Source of the DNA: Hofstenia miamia
Lineage: Eukaryota > Xenacoelomorpha > Acoela
Assembly (NCBI GenBank): GCA_004352715.1
Contig: SCFE01000061.1
Span: forward strand, 1,595,550-1,659,549
Direction of reading: 5' to 3'
DNA length: 64,000 nucleotides
In this document: positions 44,122 through 56,060 of the stretch, piece after piece
Numbering within the stretch: position 1 is the first letter of the stretch
Layout: each line of letters opens with the position of its first letter
Position numbers and translations under genes: made by a program
Notes under the pieces: model-generated
Seen by the model: the letters and a program-made list of their open reading frames with translations, nothing else
Database searches by the model: none
What the model was told of the DNA's origin: nothing

Positions 44122-46447
44122 TTTTTTTTTGTTTATGATGTTTTTGTAGATAAAATATATTTTAAATTTTTAATATTTTTTTTTTAAATCAAACTATTTT
44201 TTTTTTTTCTGCTGCTTCAGGGAAATTAAAGTGTAAATAGAGTTAGAGGGGGGAATATATTTATCAAATTAAAATATATTTAGTACAAAATTATTGACCT
44301 ATGAAAGCAAACGACCTATATTCAGGTGATACATTTTTAAAAATTTTTTTTGTGTGATCTAAATAATTTCAGCCTGATAACCAAACAACAGACACGGTTT
44401 TTTTAATGCGAAAAAAATGCTAAATCCTTAGCTATTTTATTTTTTTGTAATATCTCCCGCTGAAAAATATGATGCTATGAATAATATAGTAGAGGAGAAC
44501 CCACGCAAATCTATTTTTTTATGCTTGATAAAGTCATCAGTGAGGTTGACTCAACCCTCTGCGAATGCAATGTAGCACACATTGATGCAATGCTGTATAT
44601 CATCTTCATATGGATGTGCTGAAGTCATTTGCTGAACTAGTCAACCTTATGGTTATTCCATCTAAACTGAACGTTGCTAAAATTCATGTTGTAAAAGACT
44701 GGCTGCAATCTAAACTGAATTGAAAATGACAATTTTCCTACAGAAAAATCTCATCTAGATGTGATTCCTATGAATTCTGCTGATGTCCATAATGAAATTC
44801 CCTCGGTTTTTCATTAAATTATCGATTTTACTCTCAACCATCTGCGAGAAATTTTTTTCTATTCTGAAACTTATTTTGTCGCATCCGAGAACGTCAATAT
44901 TACACCTGCATACTTGAGTAATATAGGGAAATGAAAATCGGTATTAAAACATATCTCAGAGCATTCAATAATACCAAAATCGCTGACTGCTATTGCTATA
45001 ATTGACGTCAACAGTTTTTTATATATTTCTCTGAACGCATTTGATTATAGTCTGTTACTGTTCAATCAGGTGAGGTTTAAAGGGGTAACGGCTGACCCCT
45101 TTTTTTCAAAACTCTCTAAGCACTACATCAAATTAAAATTTTTCAATTGAATATTGCGACAAAAACAATTTTTTAGTGTTTTTTCGTAAGCTAGAAATCT
45201 TTTTTTTCAAAAATGTTCTCCGCTTCCATGAATAAAAGTCATTTTAGAACAACTAGCTTTCATGTGTATAAATATGAACCTCAGGGTTTTTATGAAGAAC
45301 CTAGTAAATCCTTGCACTTTTTCCAAAATATGATTAGATTTTGTATAATTTGCAAGTAAAAATCGTTTTATAATAATTTTAAGAAAGAAATTTAGAAGTC
45401 TCCGTTCGAAGTTTTCTATGACCACGTCGGTGTTCAATGTTTATTCAAACTTATAGAGCAGCAATTGAAATTTATACCAAAATGAACTCTGAATAAAGTT
45501 TATTACGTACAATTAATACATAATTCTCGATAATCCAAATGACGGGAACGGAATGTTCTTTCATGTTTTGTAATGTATTTCTAAATAATGTTTCTTACAA
45601 AAAAAACACTACAATCTGACATTCATTTTGAAAAACGAATATTTTTGGAGAAATTAGTTTACAAAAATTTCAAATTCAACAACTCGAAATCTAACAGTAG
45701 TATAAGGGCATCGCAAGAAAAAGGCTTCATTGCCAATTAATGCTAAGTTTTCAAAATAACAATTGGGTCTCGGCTTCGGGTTTTTTTTAGCTAACTATTA
45801 TTAGTATTGGTAAATAATATTTTAGAAAAAATTGACTTTAAGTTGTATTTTCATCATATTGAACGTTAATCAAGTAAATCAAACTTTGCAAGCATTTTCG
45901 TGTATCCTATCAGCTCCTTTGATTTCCTTTATTTGCAACTGTTATGCAGAGAATGATACACTCTTTAAGACTGTTGAGCCTGATAGTTTTGATAAGTTAT
46001 TTCCTAGTTTGATTCAAACAAATTTTGGAGAATGACTGCATTTTGTTACAGTTATAAATTTTTTTAATTATATTTACATAAATTTGGTTTGAGTGAACTT
46101 TTTCTATAGTGTTCAGGATTTCCATTCGATAGAAGGAATTTCATTTCTATTCCATTACTATTTCCATAATATGGAATGGTAATATCCATTTCCATATGCA
46201 AACCTGATTAAAACCGTTGCAGCAGTTTCTTATTATTGCTCTTGCTTTGGAACTAAACCTCTATCTGATGTTTCTTATCATTGTATTGAAAGCCATTTTC
46301 ATCAGATGACATTTGCAGTCAATTTCACAGTCATGTATTTGTAATGTAATACAGTATAGTTTGTTTTGTTTGTAATATTGTGTAATATTTATAAATCAAT
46401 ATTTGATCAAGCTTGAAAATGATTGCTTATTTAGATTTTGGTGGGAA
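44122..46447. other. intergenic B-C
   Basis: The first 300 bp parallel the DNA after gene C (shared TGATAACCAAACAACAGACA-like text), so the 3' flank was duplicated. TTTCCAT-rich sequence occurs near 46110-46200. The last 90 bp before gene C match those before B and D almost exactly. Confidence 0.5.
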
Positions 46448-46675
46448 ATGTCCACAAAACCTGTACGAGTTAAAATGGAAGATATGGAAGAGATTAGAGA
46501 AAACAAATCAAAACAATCTTCTTTAACATTTACTTTTCTAGTTACTATGTTCAGCATCAACTTATCGGGATTTGTTATGGGATATTCGTTTGGTGTTTTA
46601 AAACAACCATCACAATATATTCAAAAATTTTTCTACAGAAGTATACATGAGCATTACAATAAAGTCACAACTGAG
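46448..46675 (+). CDS. gene C exon 1
   Basis: MSTKPVRVKMEDMEEIRENK, helix 1 with GYSFGVLKQPSQYIQ. Donor GAG/GTACGT. Confidence 0.88.
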
Positions 46676-49586
46676 GTACGTTTCTTAGTAGAATTTCACT
46701 CCTTTTTTGTAGGAACTATATTTTGTTTACATAAAGTGTTTGAATCATTCGTGACCTATGGAAGTGATGACTCTTACTTAAACTTCAAAGTTCTTGCAAA
46801 TTCTTGCAAATTTCTACTAATGCTTGAAGGAGGACTTTATGTGTCCCTTAAATTAGAAAAAAACTTTAGGTCGCATCTACAAAGTGTTTAGGAACAAATA
46901 AGTTGATTCATTTTGTTTTCAACAACAAGGGGAAATTTTGACTGCAACTATCACTTTACATGGTTAAAAAATTCTTTGTCTTTCAAAATATCAAATATTT
47001 TAACTTGCAATCGGAATATCCAGAAAAATTATGTTCAAAGTCTATGCATTAAAGTAGAAACCCAAATATTTTTGAAATTTTATCATCACTTAGAATATGC
47101 TTCCCAGCATTAGCATGGAATTTACAAGAACTTTAAGTTTTAAGTTGGCGTCACTGTATTTCTAATTAAAACTAATTCAATGTCTTGTATAAAATCATTC
47201 AATGCATAAATATTTAATTTTTAAATGCCTGAAAATTCGGTGCTTCTAAATATATGAAGGTGTATATATATATATATATATATATTACTCTGATACAAGA
47301 GAATCAATATTGAGACTTCAATGGATACGATTTTGGAGAAATCGGTCTGCAAAAATTGAAAGTTCTCTCCTCTTCACTTTTTTGCAAGCAGGAAGACGCG
47401 TTTTTAGTCTCTCATTTGAATAAGGTGTCCTCATGTTCAGCATGCAGGAGAGCGGATGTAATGGATTAATAGTGATTGAATAATATAATTTGTTGTTTCT
47501 ATGTCTGATAATTGTTCGAATTGGAGTGTAGTCTACAATGATGCCAAGTCTGATGGTTCTTTTTTGCACAGTAAATCTAAAGAGTTCAGAAGATAATCTT
47601 TTTCTCCACCCTATACATACGATATATATATATATATATATATGAAAGCATTCTGGAAATTGATTCTCACATTTTTCACTGTTTCTTTGCAATTTACGAC
47701 CTCCTTACTTACACAAGTCTTCCTAAAAGTGATTACCAAATTTTTGGCATTTGTACAATTACAGAAAGCAAGTTAAAATTACTATGACGTTGGAACAAGC
47801 AAATAGCATAGGGAATATGTATTTATTTACAGATTATAATTTGAGGATCTTTTTGCTTAATTTAGCATACATATTTGAATAATTAGTTTAAATTGAAATC
47901 AATCTCAAAATATATTTAGAAATTAAGTAACCCTATTGCAGATATCTTTATGACTTGATGACTCATAGTTGGCATGTAATAGGAAATGAAGGAATGAAAG
48001 TTGTCAAATCTGACAACTTAAGCTTTCTATTGTTGAAAATAATAAGACCCCAGAAAGAAGTCCATCTTGCTATTATTAATACTATATTTAGAATGCAAAA
48101 TTTATTACTTACATAAATATATAAATATAAAACAACTTATAAATTTAAAATTTAGGCTGAATTGACTGGAATGTGGGGCTTCGTGTTTTTTTCTAACTGC
48201 ATATTTCGCATAATTGGTTCCCAAATATCTGCAACTCTCTTAAACTTTCTCGGCAGAAAAGATGTCATAATTGTGGCTGCTTTGTTAAACTTTATGGGGA
48301 ATTTTATTATTTCTTGTTGTGTATCTTTAGATTCAGTAGAAATGTTCTACTTTGGTACCGTAGTATTTTCTATTGCATTTGGCTTAACAAATGTTGCTTG
48401 TCCAATATATCTTTCTGAAATCTCAACAGTGAAGAACCGTGGAAGAGTTTCAATAACATTTATTTTAACTTTAACTACTGGAGTATTGTTTTCATCAATC
48501 GTAGGATTTGATAGTATTTTAGGATCGCAAACTAGTTGGAACTATTTGTTTGAAATCCCCATGCTAATCAATTTTATTCAAGTACTTGTAATGTCAAGAT
48601 GCCCTGAAAGCCCAAAATATTTATTGATAAAGAAGAAAAATTATGCAGAAGCTAAGAAAGCACTACAAAAATTTAGGCGAAATCCCAATGTTGATCAGGA
48701 GTTACATCAATTGGTTCAAGAGAAGAATATTGAAGAATCAGGAAATAAGCTGACGAGGAAAGAATTGATAAAGAACAAGTCATTGAGACAACGCTTGATT
48801 ATTTCAATCGTTTCAATACTGTCACTTACAGTAAGTATTAAATTATAAAATGCTCTTTCTAAATTTATCTGAATTTCTAGAAAATGAAGATTCTAGTTTG
48901 ACTAGACTTATGTGGAAGTAAAATAATTGCAATGTTATTTGCTCATGTATAGTAAAATTTATAAAGTAAGTTTTTAGCTCTCTGGAAATAACGTGATAAA
49001 TATATATTCTACAAGTATCTTTATGAACGCAGGATTCCCAAGAGAAATCGCACAGAGTGTGACAATTGCTGCATTTGCCCTGCGCGTAATAAGTACCGTA
49101 ATAGCAGTGGTATTAGTGGATAAAGCAGGAAGGAAGCCGTTGTTTATTTCAGCGCTCATTGGCATGTTCATATCTACTGTCATTATTGGATCGTGTTTGG
49201 AGATGGAGTCACAAATTGGAAGAATGGCTGCATCTTTATCAGTACTCACGTTTGTGATTGCGGTTGCTGTGGGCCCGGGTAGCATTCCAATGGTATTAAT
49301 CTCAGAACTATTCACAAGCAATGCAAAGGCAAAAGCAGCTTCCATAACTGCCATTTTCTCGAACACTCTACAGGGAACACTGATATTTATATTTCCCATC
49401 ATTAATCGTCGTTTTGGGGCAAGTGTTTTCTACATGTATGCATGCATGCACATCGCTTGCGCAATCTTTGCATGGAAATACATTCCTGAAACTAAGGGAA
49501 AATCAATACTGGAGATCAGCAGCTATTTTGAAAAGAGATCAACAAAAACTAAGAAGCATGGTTACGTTCATGTGTCTAAGTTTTAA
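46448..49586 (+). CDS. SLC2-type transporter, gene C
   Basis: Exons 46448-46675, 48156-48830 and 48978-49586; 503 residues, intact. Has the family motifs YLSEIS, NRGR, GFDSILGSQTSW, RCPESPKYLLI, DKAGRKPLFI, GPGSIPM and IPETKGKS. Differences from D are few (LRQRL for LRPRL, VLVMSR for VLLISR). Glutamines before LSG are L-T, the GLUT1 Trp388 and Trp412 positions are Met and Thr, and Arg replaces Asn317. Intron 1 is longer than in B because of AT-rich DNA containing two (TA)n runs. Confidence 0.9.
46676..48155. other. gene C intron 1
   Basis: Starts almost identical to intron 1 of gene D. Contains (TA)n runs at 47263-47286 and 47622-47643 that bracket a 335-bp segment with a 124-codon antisense frame of no recognised family. 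Confidence 0.5.
48156..48830 (+). CDS. gene C exon 2
   Basis: 225 codons between TTTAG and GTAAGT; same boundaries as the B and D equivalents. Confidence 0.93.
48978..49586 (+). CDS. gene C exon 3
   Basis: LSGNNVINIYSTSIFMNAGF to KKHGYVHVSKF-stop, 202 codons, after a 147-bp intron. Confidence 0.93.
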   Translation, partial: LSGNNVINIYSTSIFMNAGFPREIAQSVTIAAFALRVISTVIAVVLVDKAGRKPLFISALIGMFISTVIIGSCLEMESQIGRMAASLSVLTFVIAVAVGPGSIPMVLISELFTSNAKAKAASITAIFSNTLQGTLIFIFPIINRRFGASVFYMYACMHIACAIFAWKYIPETKGKSILEISSYFEKRSTKTKKHGYVHVSKF

Positions 49587-50064
49587 ATTTTTTCTTTAGT
49601 TTATGATGTTTTAGTAGATAAAATATATTTTAAATTTTTATATTTTCTATTTGAATCAAGTTATTTTTAACCTCTTAGCTCCTGCCCCAGGGACATTCAA
49701 GTGTATATGGAGTCACCATCTGAAATATATTTAACAAACTTAATAAATTTAGTTCAAAAATATTGACCTATGCAAGCAATAGACATATATCAAAATCATA
49801 CATTTTTAGCAATCTGTGTTATCTGAATAACTTCAGTCTGATAACTAAACAACAGACACGGCTTTTCTAATTTGACAAAGAATGCAAGATCCTTAGTATT
49901 ACGGCAAAATGTCGCTGTAAAAGAGAAGCACATTTAGCCAAAGATGTGCCCAAATCTCAGAATTCCCATTTTTCCTAATGTGAATGAAACGGTTTCTGAC
50001 ATTAAAGGCAAAATAGTTTGTTTTGTTTTGGGTTAATGCAACGCTCTTTAGTTTTTATAATGTA
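49587..50064. other. 3' flank of gene C
   Basis: Parallels the flank after gene B for about 300 bp; no gene. Confidence 0.45.
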
Positions 50065-51010
50065 CAGGGTAAGCCATAAGTAACTTCATATTTTAATTAG
50101 CCACAAAAATAAAAATAAAAACAACCACAAAGTCAAAGTATATTTTTTATAATGATCAATACATGGGATTTATAAAAGTTAAATTAAATGTTCAATCGCG
50201 CCGCCATTGTTTGCAATAACCATTTCACATCTTTTGTGCAAATTTTCTACTGAGCGGCGAAGTTCATCAACGGATATTTCATCGATTTCTTTAATGATCT
50301 TTTGTTTCAAGTCATCTAAATCATTGGCCCGATATGAATGAAAAACTCGTGTTATTTGGTCATTTGAAAATCCGCATCGTAACATGCAAAAATCACTACA
50401 TCCTCAAAAAGTTTGTGTGTGGATGGCTTTTAGTGCTAGATACAAACTTACACCGGTATTTTTTGATAAAACTGTAAACCAGGAAAATTATACAAACCTT
50501 TTAAAGGATTCGGTTTTTCCTGAGTTAAAAAGAAAACGTAAAATGCGATCTGTTATCTTCCAACATGATGGAGCGCCTCCTCACTTTTCGGTCTTAGCTC
50601 GTGATTTTATCTCAAGTCAGCTTCCAGAAAATCGTGTGATAGGAAGAGGCTACGGAGTTCCATGGCCTCCCAGGTCGCCTGATTTATCGCCTTTAGATTT
50701 CTACCTGTGGGGAACTTTAAAGGCACGAGTTTTTCATTCATATCGGGCCAATGATTTAGATGACTTGAAACAAAAGATCATTAAAGAAATCGATGAAATA
50801 TCCGTTGATGAACTTCGCCGCTCAGTAGAAAATTTGCACAAAAGATGTGAAATGGTTATTGCAAACAATGGCGGCGCGATTGAACATTTAATTTAACTTT
50901 TATAAATCCCATGTATTGATCATTATAAAAAATATACTTTGACTTTGTGGTTGTTTTTATTTTTATTTTTGTGGCTAATTAAAATATCAAGTTACTTATG
51001 GCTTACCCTG
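50065..51010 (+). mobile_element. fold-back mariner-type element, 946 bp
   Basis: Flanked by TA (50063-50064, 51011-51012). The left arm 50065-50351 is the reverse complement of the right arm 50724-51010, 287 bp each, around a 372-bp unique centre. Ends start CAGGGTAAGCCATAAGTAAC. The right arm holds the 3' end of the transposase, so the left arm carries an inverted copy of the last 56 or so codons plus the 3' untranslated end. The original 5' half of the transposase is gone. Confidence 0.92.
50352..50896 (+). pseudogene. mariner/IS630-type transposase, 5'-truncated
   Basis: The open frame runs from the arm junction (IWSFENPHRN, then MQKSLHPQKVCVWMAFSA) to the stop at 50896. Contains the second catalytic Asp in VIFQHDGAPPHF and WPPRSPDLSPLDFYLWG with the third Asp, so the triad is DD-D rather than DDE, spaced by 42 residues by my count. 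The HTH and first Asp are missing, replaced by the inverted 3' arm. Frame is otherwise intact, suggesting recent origin. Confidence 0.88.
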
Positions 51011-51585
51011 TATATTAGCGATCTTACATTGGGATGCTATGAAACATTATTTTACGCATCCGAAGATGTCAAAGTTACAAATCAACATTATGAAATTTAC
51101 TTTTCTAATGAATGTCATTCATAAAATATTAACTTTAAATGTAATGAAAATTTCCGTTTTAGCCTATTACTAGCGACTTTGTTGCATTAAAATTAATTCT
51201 TAATCTGCTTCAAATTTTTATTGATAATCTTCTAGTAATATCACGATTTCCCTCTAAAAATATTGGATTTAGCTCTGATATTGTGATAGAACTTTGTTGT
51301 CTGCTTTTGAGTTATCGAGCACATTCCCAAATATTTCATAATGAAAGCCTTCGAGAGGAACTACAACCTTGTTTTTCAAACAAGCGCAGAAGAATCAATG
51401 CAACCGCATCCAATCCATCAAACAGATCAGGTTTTAGACTGTTTATTTCTGATTTTAAAATTAAAAAAGCAACAATAGGAAATTACGTCAAAAATTAACT
51501 CAGAAAAAAGTCTATTAAATAAATCAAATATTCAGGTTTAAGCAAATATAAGCTATCCATATACAATGGAGCAGTTCTCGATGCT
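51011..51585. other. intergenic, nothing recognised
   Basis: A 71-codon frame at 51283-51498 has no family motif. Confidence 0.4.
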
Positions 51586-54450
51586 AAGATAAGATAAGAT
51601 AAGATAAGATATTCTTTATTCAGATAATATTTTCAATTACAAGACTGGTTATTATCTGAATAGCGTCAAGAAAGATAACAAATAACTATCATATTTACAA
51701 AAAAATTAAGACTACAAAATCTGTCCTGCTCAGGCTATGGATTAATTGCGCGTTATTGTATAATCTTTATTGTAAAATTTGAATCCTAACCATGATTTAC
51801 CCAAAATGAATTTTTCCTTCAACATAAATGCTTTCAATTTTCTTTTAAACTTAATTGCACTCTCAAATATTTTAATTTAATTTGGTAATCGATTCCAATT
51901 GCGAATTCCAACATTAATAAAAGACTGTTGCTTGATTTTTTTACGAAATTTAATGCTAGTATAATTATTAGTTCTTATATTGCGCTTATGACAAAAGTTT
52001 GGAAATGATATTGAATTATAGGGAGGTAATTGATTTGTTATTTTAAAAAACTTTATCAAAATATTAAAAATAATAAGTTGATTTGGAAATAGCCAGGATG
52101 ACAAAATGTAATTTCTTGTTTTGAAGGAGTTTTTCTGACAATAATTCAATGCCCATTTTAATTGTATTGTGAGTTTTTTTACTAATGATTCACTTAAATT
52201 TGAAAAAAGTGTATTTGCATAATTAAGATGACTTATGACTAAACCATGAAATAATTTAATCATATTGGCAGAGGATAAATGTTCAGCTACGTGTGATATT
52301 ATTTTAATACTCATTGCAATGCGCTTTAAAATTTCTTTTACTTGCAGTTGTATGTTAATTTTAGTCAATAGTTATGCCTAGATATTTGAGGGATTCTTTA
52401 AAGGAAATTGAGGCGTTATTAAGAGTAAGTGAAAAATTTGGAAATAATACACCTCTTCCCTGAGGATTCACAGTTTTTGTTGAATTTGTGTGTGTTAAAA
52501 TATTTACTCAGTTCTTCACAATTTTGTTCTACATCATTTATTGCTTGATTTAAGGATGTACTTCCACTAAAAATGCATGTATCATCGGTGTATTGAATCA
52601 ATTGACAATTAGTATGTTGCTGCATGTCGTTTACATATATGTTAAAAAGTAGCGGTCGAAGAATGGTACCTTGCGGTACTCCGTTTTTTATAGATAGCCA
52701 ATTAGAAAAAGTATTATTTAATTTGACGCACTGAATTATGTTAGTTAGATAACTTGATATTAATTTAACGCTACTTTCAGAAAATCCTAGCTTTTCTAAT
52801 TTCATATATAAGATATCGTGATTAATAAAGTCAAAAACTTTTGAAAGATCGAGACAGGCTACTGCAAAAAATTAGTCAGAGTCAAGAGATGATCGCTAAT
52901 TTTCAGTAACATACAAAAGAGCATCATCAGTTGAAAAATTCTTGCGGAAACCAAATTGTGTTTTTGACATTAATTGGTGTTTTGAAAGGTGGTCACTAAT
53001 TTGATTATGTAAGAGTCGTTCGAAAATTTTACTTCTTTTGCGAAATAATTGAGATCGGCCTATAATTAATAGATAAATTAACATCTTTTTTTTTTGAAAA
53101 CCGGAGTAATATATGCTTGTTTCAAACAATTTGGAAAGTTGTTTTGTTTTAAGGATTCATTGAAGATGAAATTTAAAGGTTCAGCAATAATAGAGGCAGT
53201 TGCTTTTAATATCCAGGAAGGAATTTTAGATGGACCACTAGATTTATTGGGTTTTAGTTTATTAATTACTTTAATCATTTCGTACGTACTAGAAAAAAGA
53301 AAAATGAATTGGGGCATTTTATTATTAAGATTTGGTGCTTCATATTTGATATAGGGTCCTTTAAATTTCACCAAGTTAACAAATGTTTCGTTTAGTACAT
53401 TAGTAATGTCAAAATTATTTCTAAATAAGTTTCCATCCGAGTCTCTAATCTCCTCAATGATTGTAGATTTAGATTTTGCAGTGTTAGCAATCTCATGAAT
53501 GAGTTTCCATTTAGACTTTTGGTTTGGTAAAATTTTGAATTCATTTTTAATATATTTATTAAAAGATTTACGATTTTCAATATTTGATAAATTTCTTGCT
53601 TTTTTATAAGCTAAGAAATTTTCGCTAGATTTTGTCAATGAGAAATTTTTAAAAGCGTTGTTCTTTTCAATAATCAATTTTCTATCATATTCTATCAAAT
53701 CGAAGTTTAGATTTGTTATATTTTGAAGAAGAATTTTAAAAATTTTTGTTAAGTAAGATCCTCTTTTCTGAACAGAAAATATTAAGGTGTTTTTCAAAGA
53801 TTGAAATAAAATTTTTCATCATAGAATAAGTATCTTGTGCATAATACACTTCATGCCAATTTTCTAGAGTCAGCGATAATTTTAGTTTTTCAACATCATG
53901 ATTATTTTTTTCCCGAATTGTGGTCTATTTCCTGACTATTGAATTTACTGGTTTCATTTTTATAAAACTAATAGAAGTATTGCAATGATCGGAGAACGTA
54001 CATTCAGCAGTAAAATATGTAAGTTTTGAAAAATCATTATCTGACATTATGAAGTAATCAATAAGCGTGCTACTCGTTGCAGTGACCCCTAACGGCGGAA
54101 TTTTATTAACAGTATTCAGATTAAACATATCTTGTTTTTTTTTGGTTCAAATAATTAATGTTGTAGTCTCCCATTAAAACAATGTCTTTATTTTTAGAAA
54201 CAGCTAGAACCAATTCATTTTCCAATTGCTCAATGAAATTATTCGAATATTTTTTGAATAAGAAACATTTATCAGTTATTTTTTATATGTAGCATTTATT
54301 AAAGAACTGGATATTTCTACCCACAAGCTTTCAAATTTAGATACGTCGCTATACTTTATATCTTCGCGTAATTTAGGTTTGGTATTAATAATGAGACTCC
54401 TCCACCACTCGATTTTCCTAAGAGATCATTAGTTTGCCTATTTTTTCTAA
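51586..54450 (-). mobile_element. EN/RT LINE (Jockey/CR1 group), degenerate
   Basis: Read on the minus strand: endonuclease text GKSSGGGVSLLI near 54400, DIVLMGDYNI near 54170, and TFSDHCNTS near 54000; then reverse transcriptase; and a 3' terminus of five ATCTT units (51586-51610 on the + strand as AAGAT). APE-type endonuclease plus a short tandem-repeat tail places it among Jockey/CR1/L2-related LINEs. Several frameshifts. Confidence 0.88.
51877..54450 (-). pseudogene. LINE endonuclease-reverse transcriptase, broken
   Basis: Fragments: endonuclease (54450-53925), pre-RT and RT start with NKLKPNKSSGPSKIPSWILK (53797-53078), FERLLHNQISDHLSKHQLM and TQFGFRKNFSTDDALL (53129-52896), VPQGTILRPLLFNIYVND and catalytic YTDD (52805-52419), C-terminal thumb-like part (52368-51877). 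The usual YADD reads YTDD. At least four breaks. Confidence 0.88.
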
Positions 54451-55640
54451 ACAAACAAAATTATTTATTGAATGACCAAAAATTATCAAATCTAATAGGA
54501 ATTGAGTCTTTTTTGTTTTCTGAAATTTTTTTATTAGCATTGCTAAGAAAATAGATTTATATGTAATAATCCTTAAATAGGCAATCACTATGAAAAAGTG
54601 TATTTGGAGACATTGACATTTGTTTACTGAAACTAATTTACTGAAAAGTTTCAAATTCGACAAGTTCGTGGATTCGAACTCATAATGTAAGTAACAAATA
54701 TTTTTTTAGCAATATTTCATGGCAAATAAAAATGGCTCCGCTGTCAGTTGCAGCTCGAGATTTCCAAAAAATGAATTCATTTTCAGTGCTTACAGTTCAG
54801 AACTCTCATATTTCTTCGGTTTGGTTTCAGTTTTGAGTGAAACCAATAGATTTCGGTGTTTTTGCCTTCCAAGAATATATCCACAAAATTTTCAGCACAT
54901 GAAAAATTGATGTTCACAAATCTGAACAAAAATTCAGTTTTAGTAAGTCTTTTTTCAAATCACTGCACAATTACCAAATAATAAGATAACAGGGGTTTTG
55001 TTCTCACTGATTTTTGAAATGCTTTTAGAATAATCCTTTGGATAAAAAATTCATAAAATCTATTAACTTAGCATGTGTTTTCTTGTCACTATGATTAAGT
55101 ATCCATTACTAGCAGAACTGTGTGCTAATACCCTCCTCGTTAGACTTCAAGTTGTTTTAAACGGAATAATGCTATTGTTGTTACAATTATTTACAATCTT
55201 AGAGTAACCAAGCCAACACTTATTCAATACAGTTTTACAACTTGGTGAATGAAGTTCAGAGTTTTCCTAAATTTTTAAGGAATATTTCATCAAAACTGAA
55301 ATATATCGTTTTGGTTTTAAAAAATGGCAGTATCGTCTATAGATTTGTATGTGTATAATATAATCACCTTGGATATTATTTTCAAAAGTCAAATGCAAAT
55401 GACTGATGGTCCCAAATAATTGAAGCAATTTCTTAATTATAAAGCATGGCAAATGTGTTGAATCTGAAGATTTCTTACAATATTTCCCTTAAAGTTAGAT
55501 AATCTGTTTATGTTACCATCAAAATTCTAAACATCTGAAATGAGAATTGTCGACTTGATATAATATAATGAATGACAGAAAAACCTACCGCATTTCAAAA
55601 TAAGAAAAAGAGGCCAAAATTATAAGAAATCAAAACATTT
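54451..55640. other. intergenic; right part is duplicated B/D flank
   Basis: No gene. From about 55470 the DNA parallels 41270-41340 upstream of gene B (shared ACATCTG-AATG-GAA and GACTTGA text). Confidence 0.4.
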
Positions 55641-56060
55641 ATTGTCAAAAGGTTACCATTTGATGTATATATGTTTTAAAGGTTATATTCTCTAGGCGGC
55701 GCTCTCGAGATGTAATACATTGTTGCATGCGATTGCTGAAATTTTCCGTTACTTGACCAGTTAGTTTTGTGCTATTTCTTCCACTGTTTGACAAGTAGAC
55801 GCGTTTAGTACTTCAATAGTTGTTGGCTAGGTTTTGAAGAGCTCAGCCTTATCATATCCCCATAAAAAATAATCGCAGTGGGAAACATCTAGCAAGCGTT
55901 CTGGCCATCACACATCTCCCCACAAAGAAATGACATGAGAGAGAAGAATCTCTCTCAAAACATTGAATAATTTCTTCACGGCATGTGCAGTTGGTCTATC
56001 TTGTTGAGACCAAATTTCATTATTTTCTTCCAATTCTTCAAATTTTGGCTTCAGAATGGG
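55640..56060 (-). pseudogene. mariner-type transposase relic
   Basis: Minus-strand reading gives QQDRPTAHAVKKLFNVLREI, HVISLWGDVWWP and CDYFLWG, aligning with the C-terminal half of IS630/mariner transposases (QQDGA...IxxxGxxxWPPRSPDLxPxDFFLWG). Stops and a rewritten SPD segment (PERLLDVSH) show long decay. It sits between two segments that are contiguous upstream of gene B. Confidence 0.75.

Noticed and set aside
47318-47692. 124-codon antisense ORF between two (TA)n runs
   Set aside because: Considered a retroelement fragment; no RT or endonuclease motif found.
51283-51498. 71-codon + strand ORF
   Set aside because: No motif, and no partner exon nearby.
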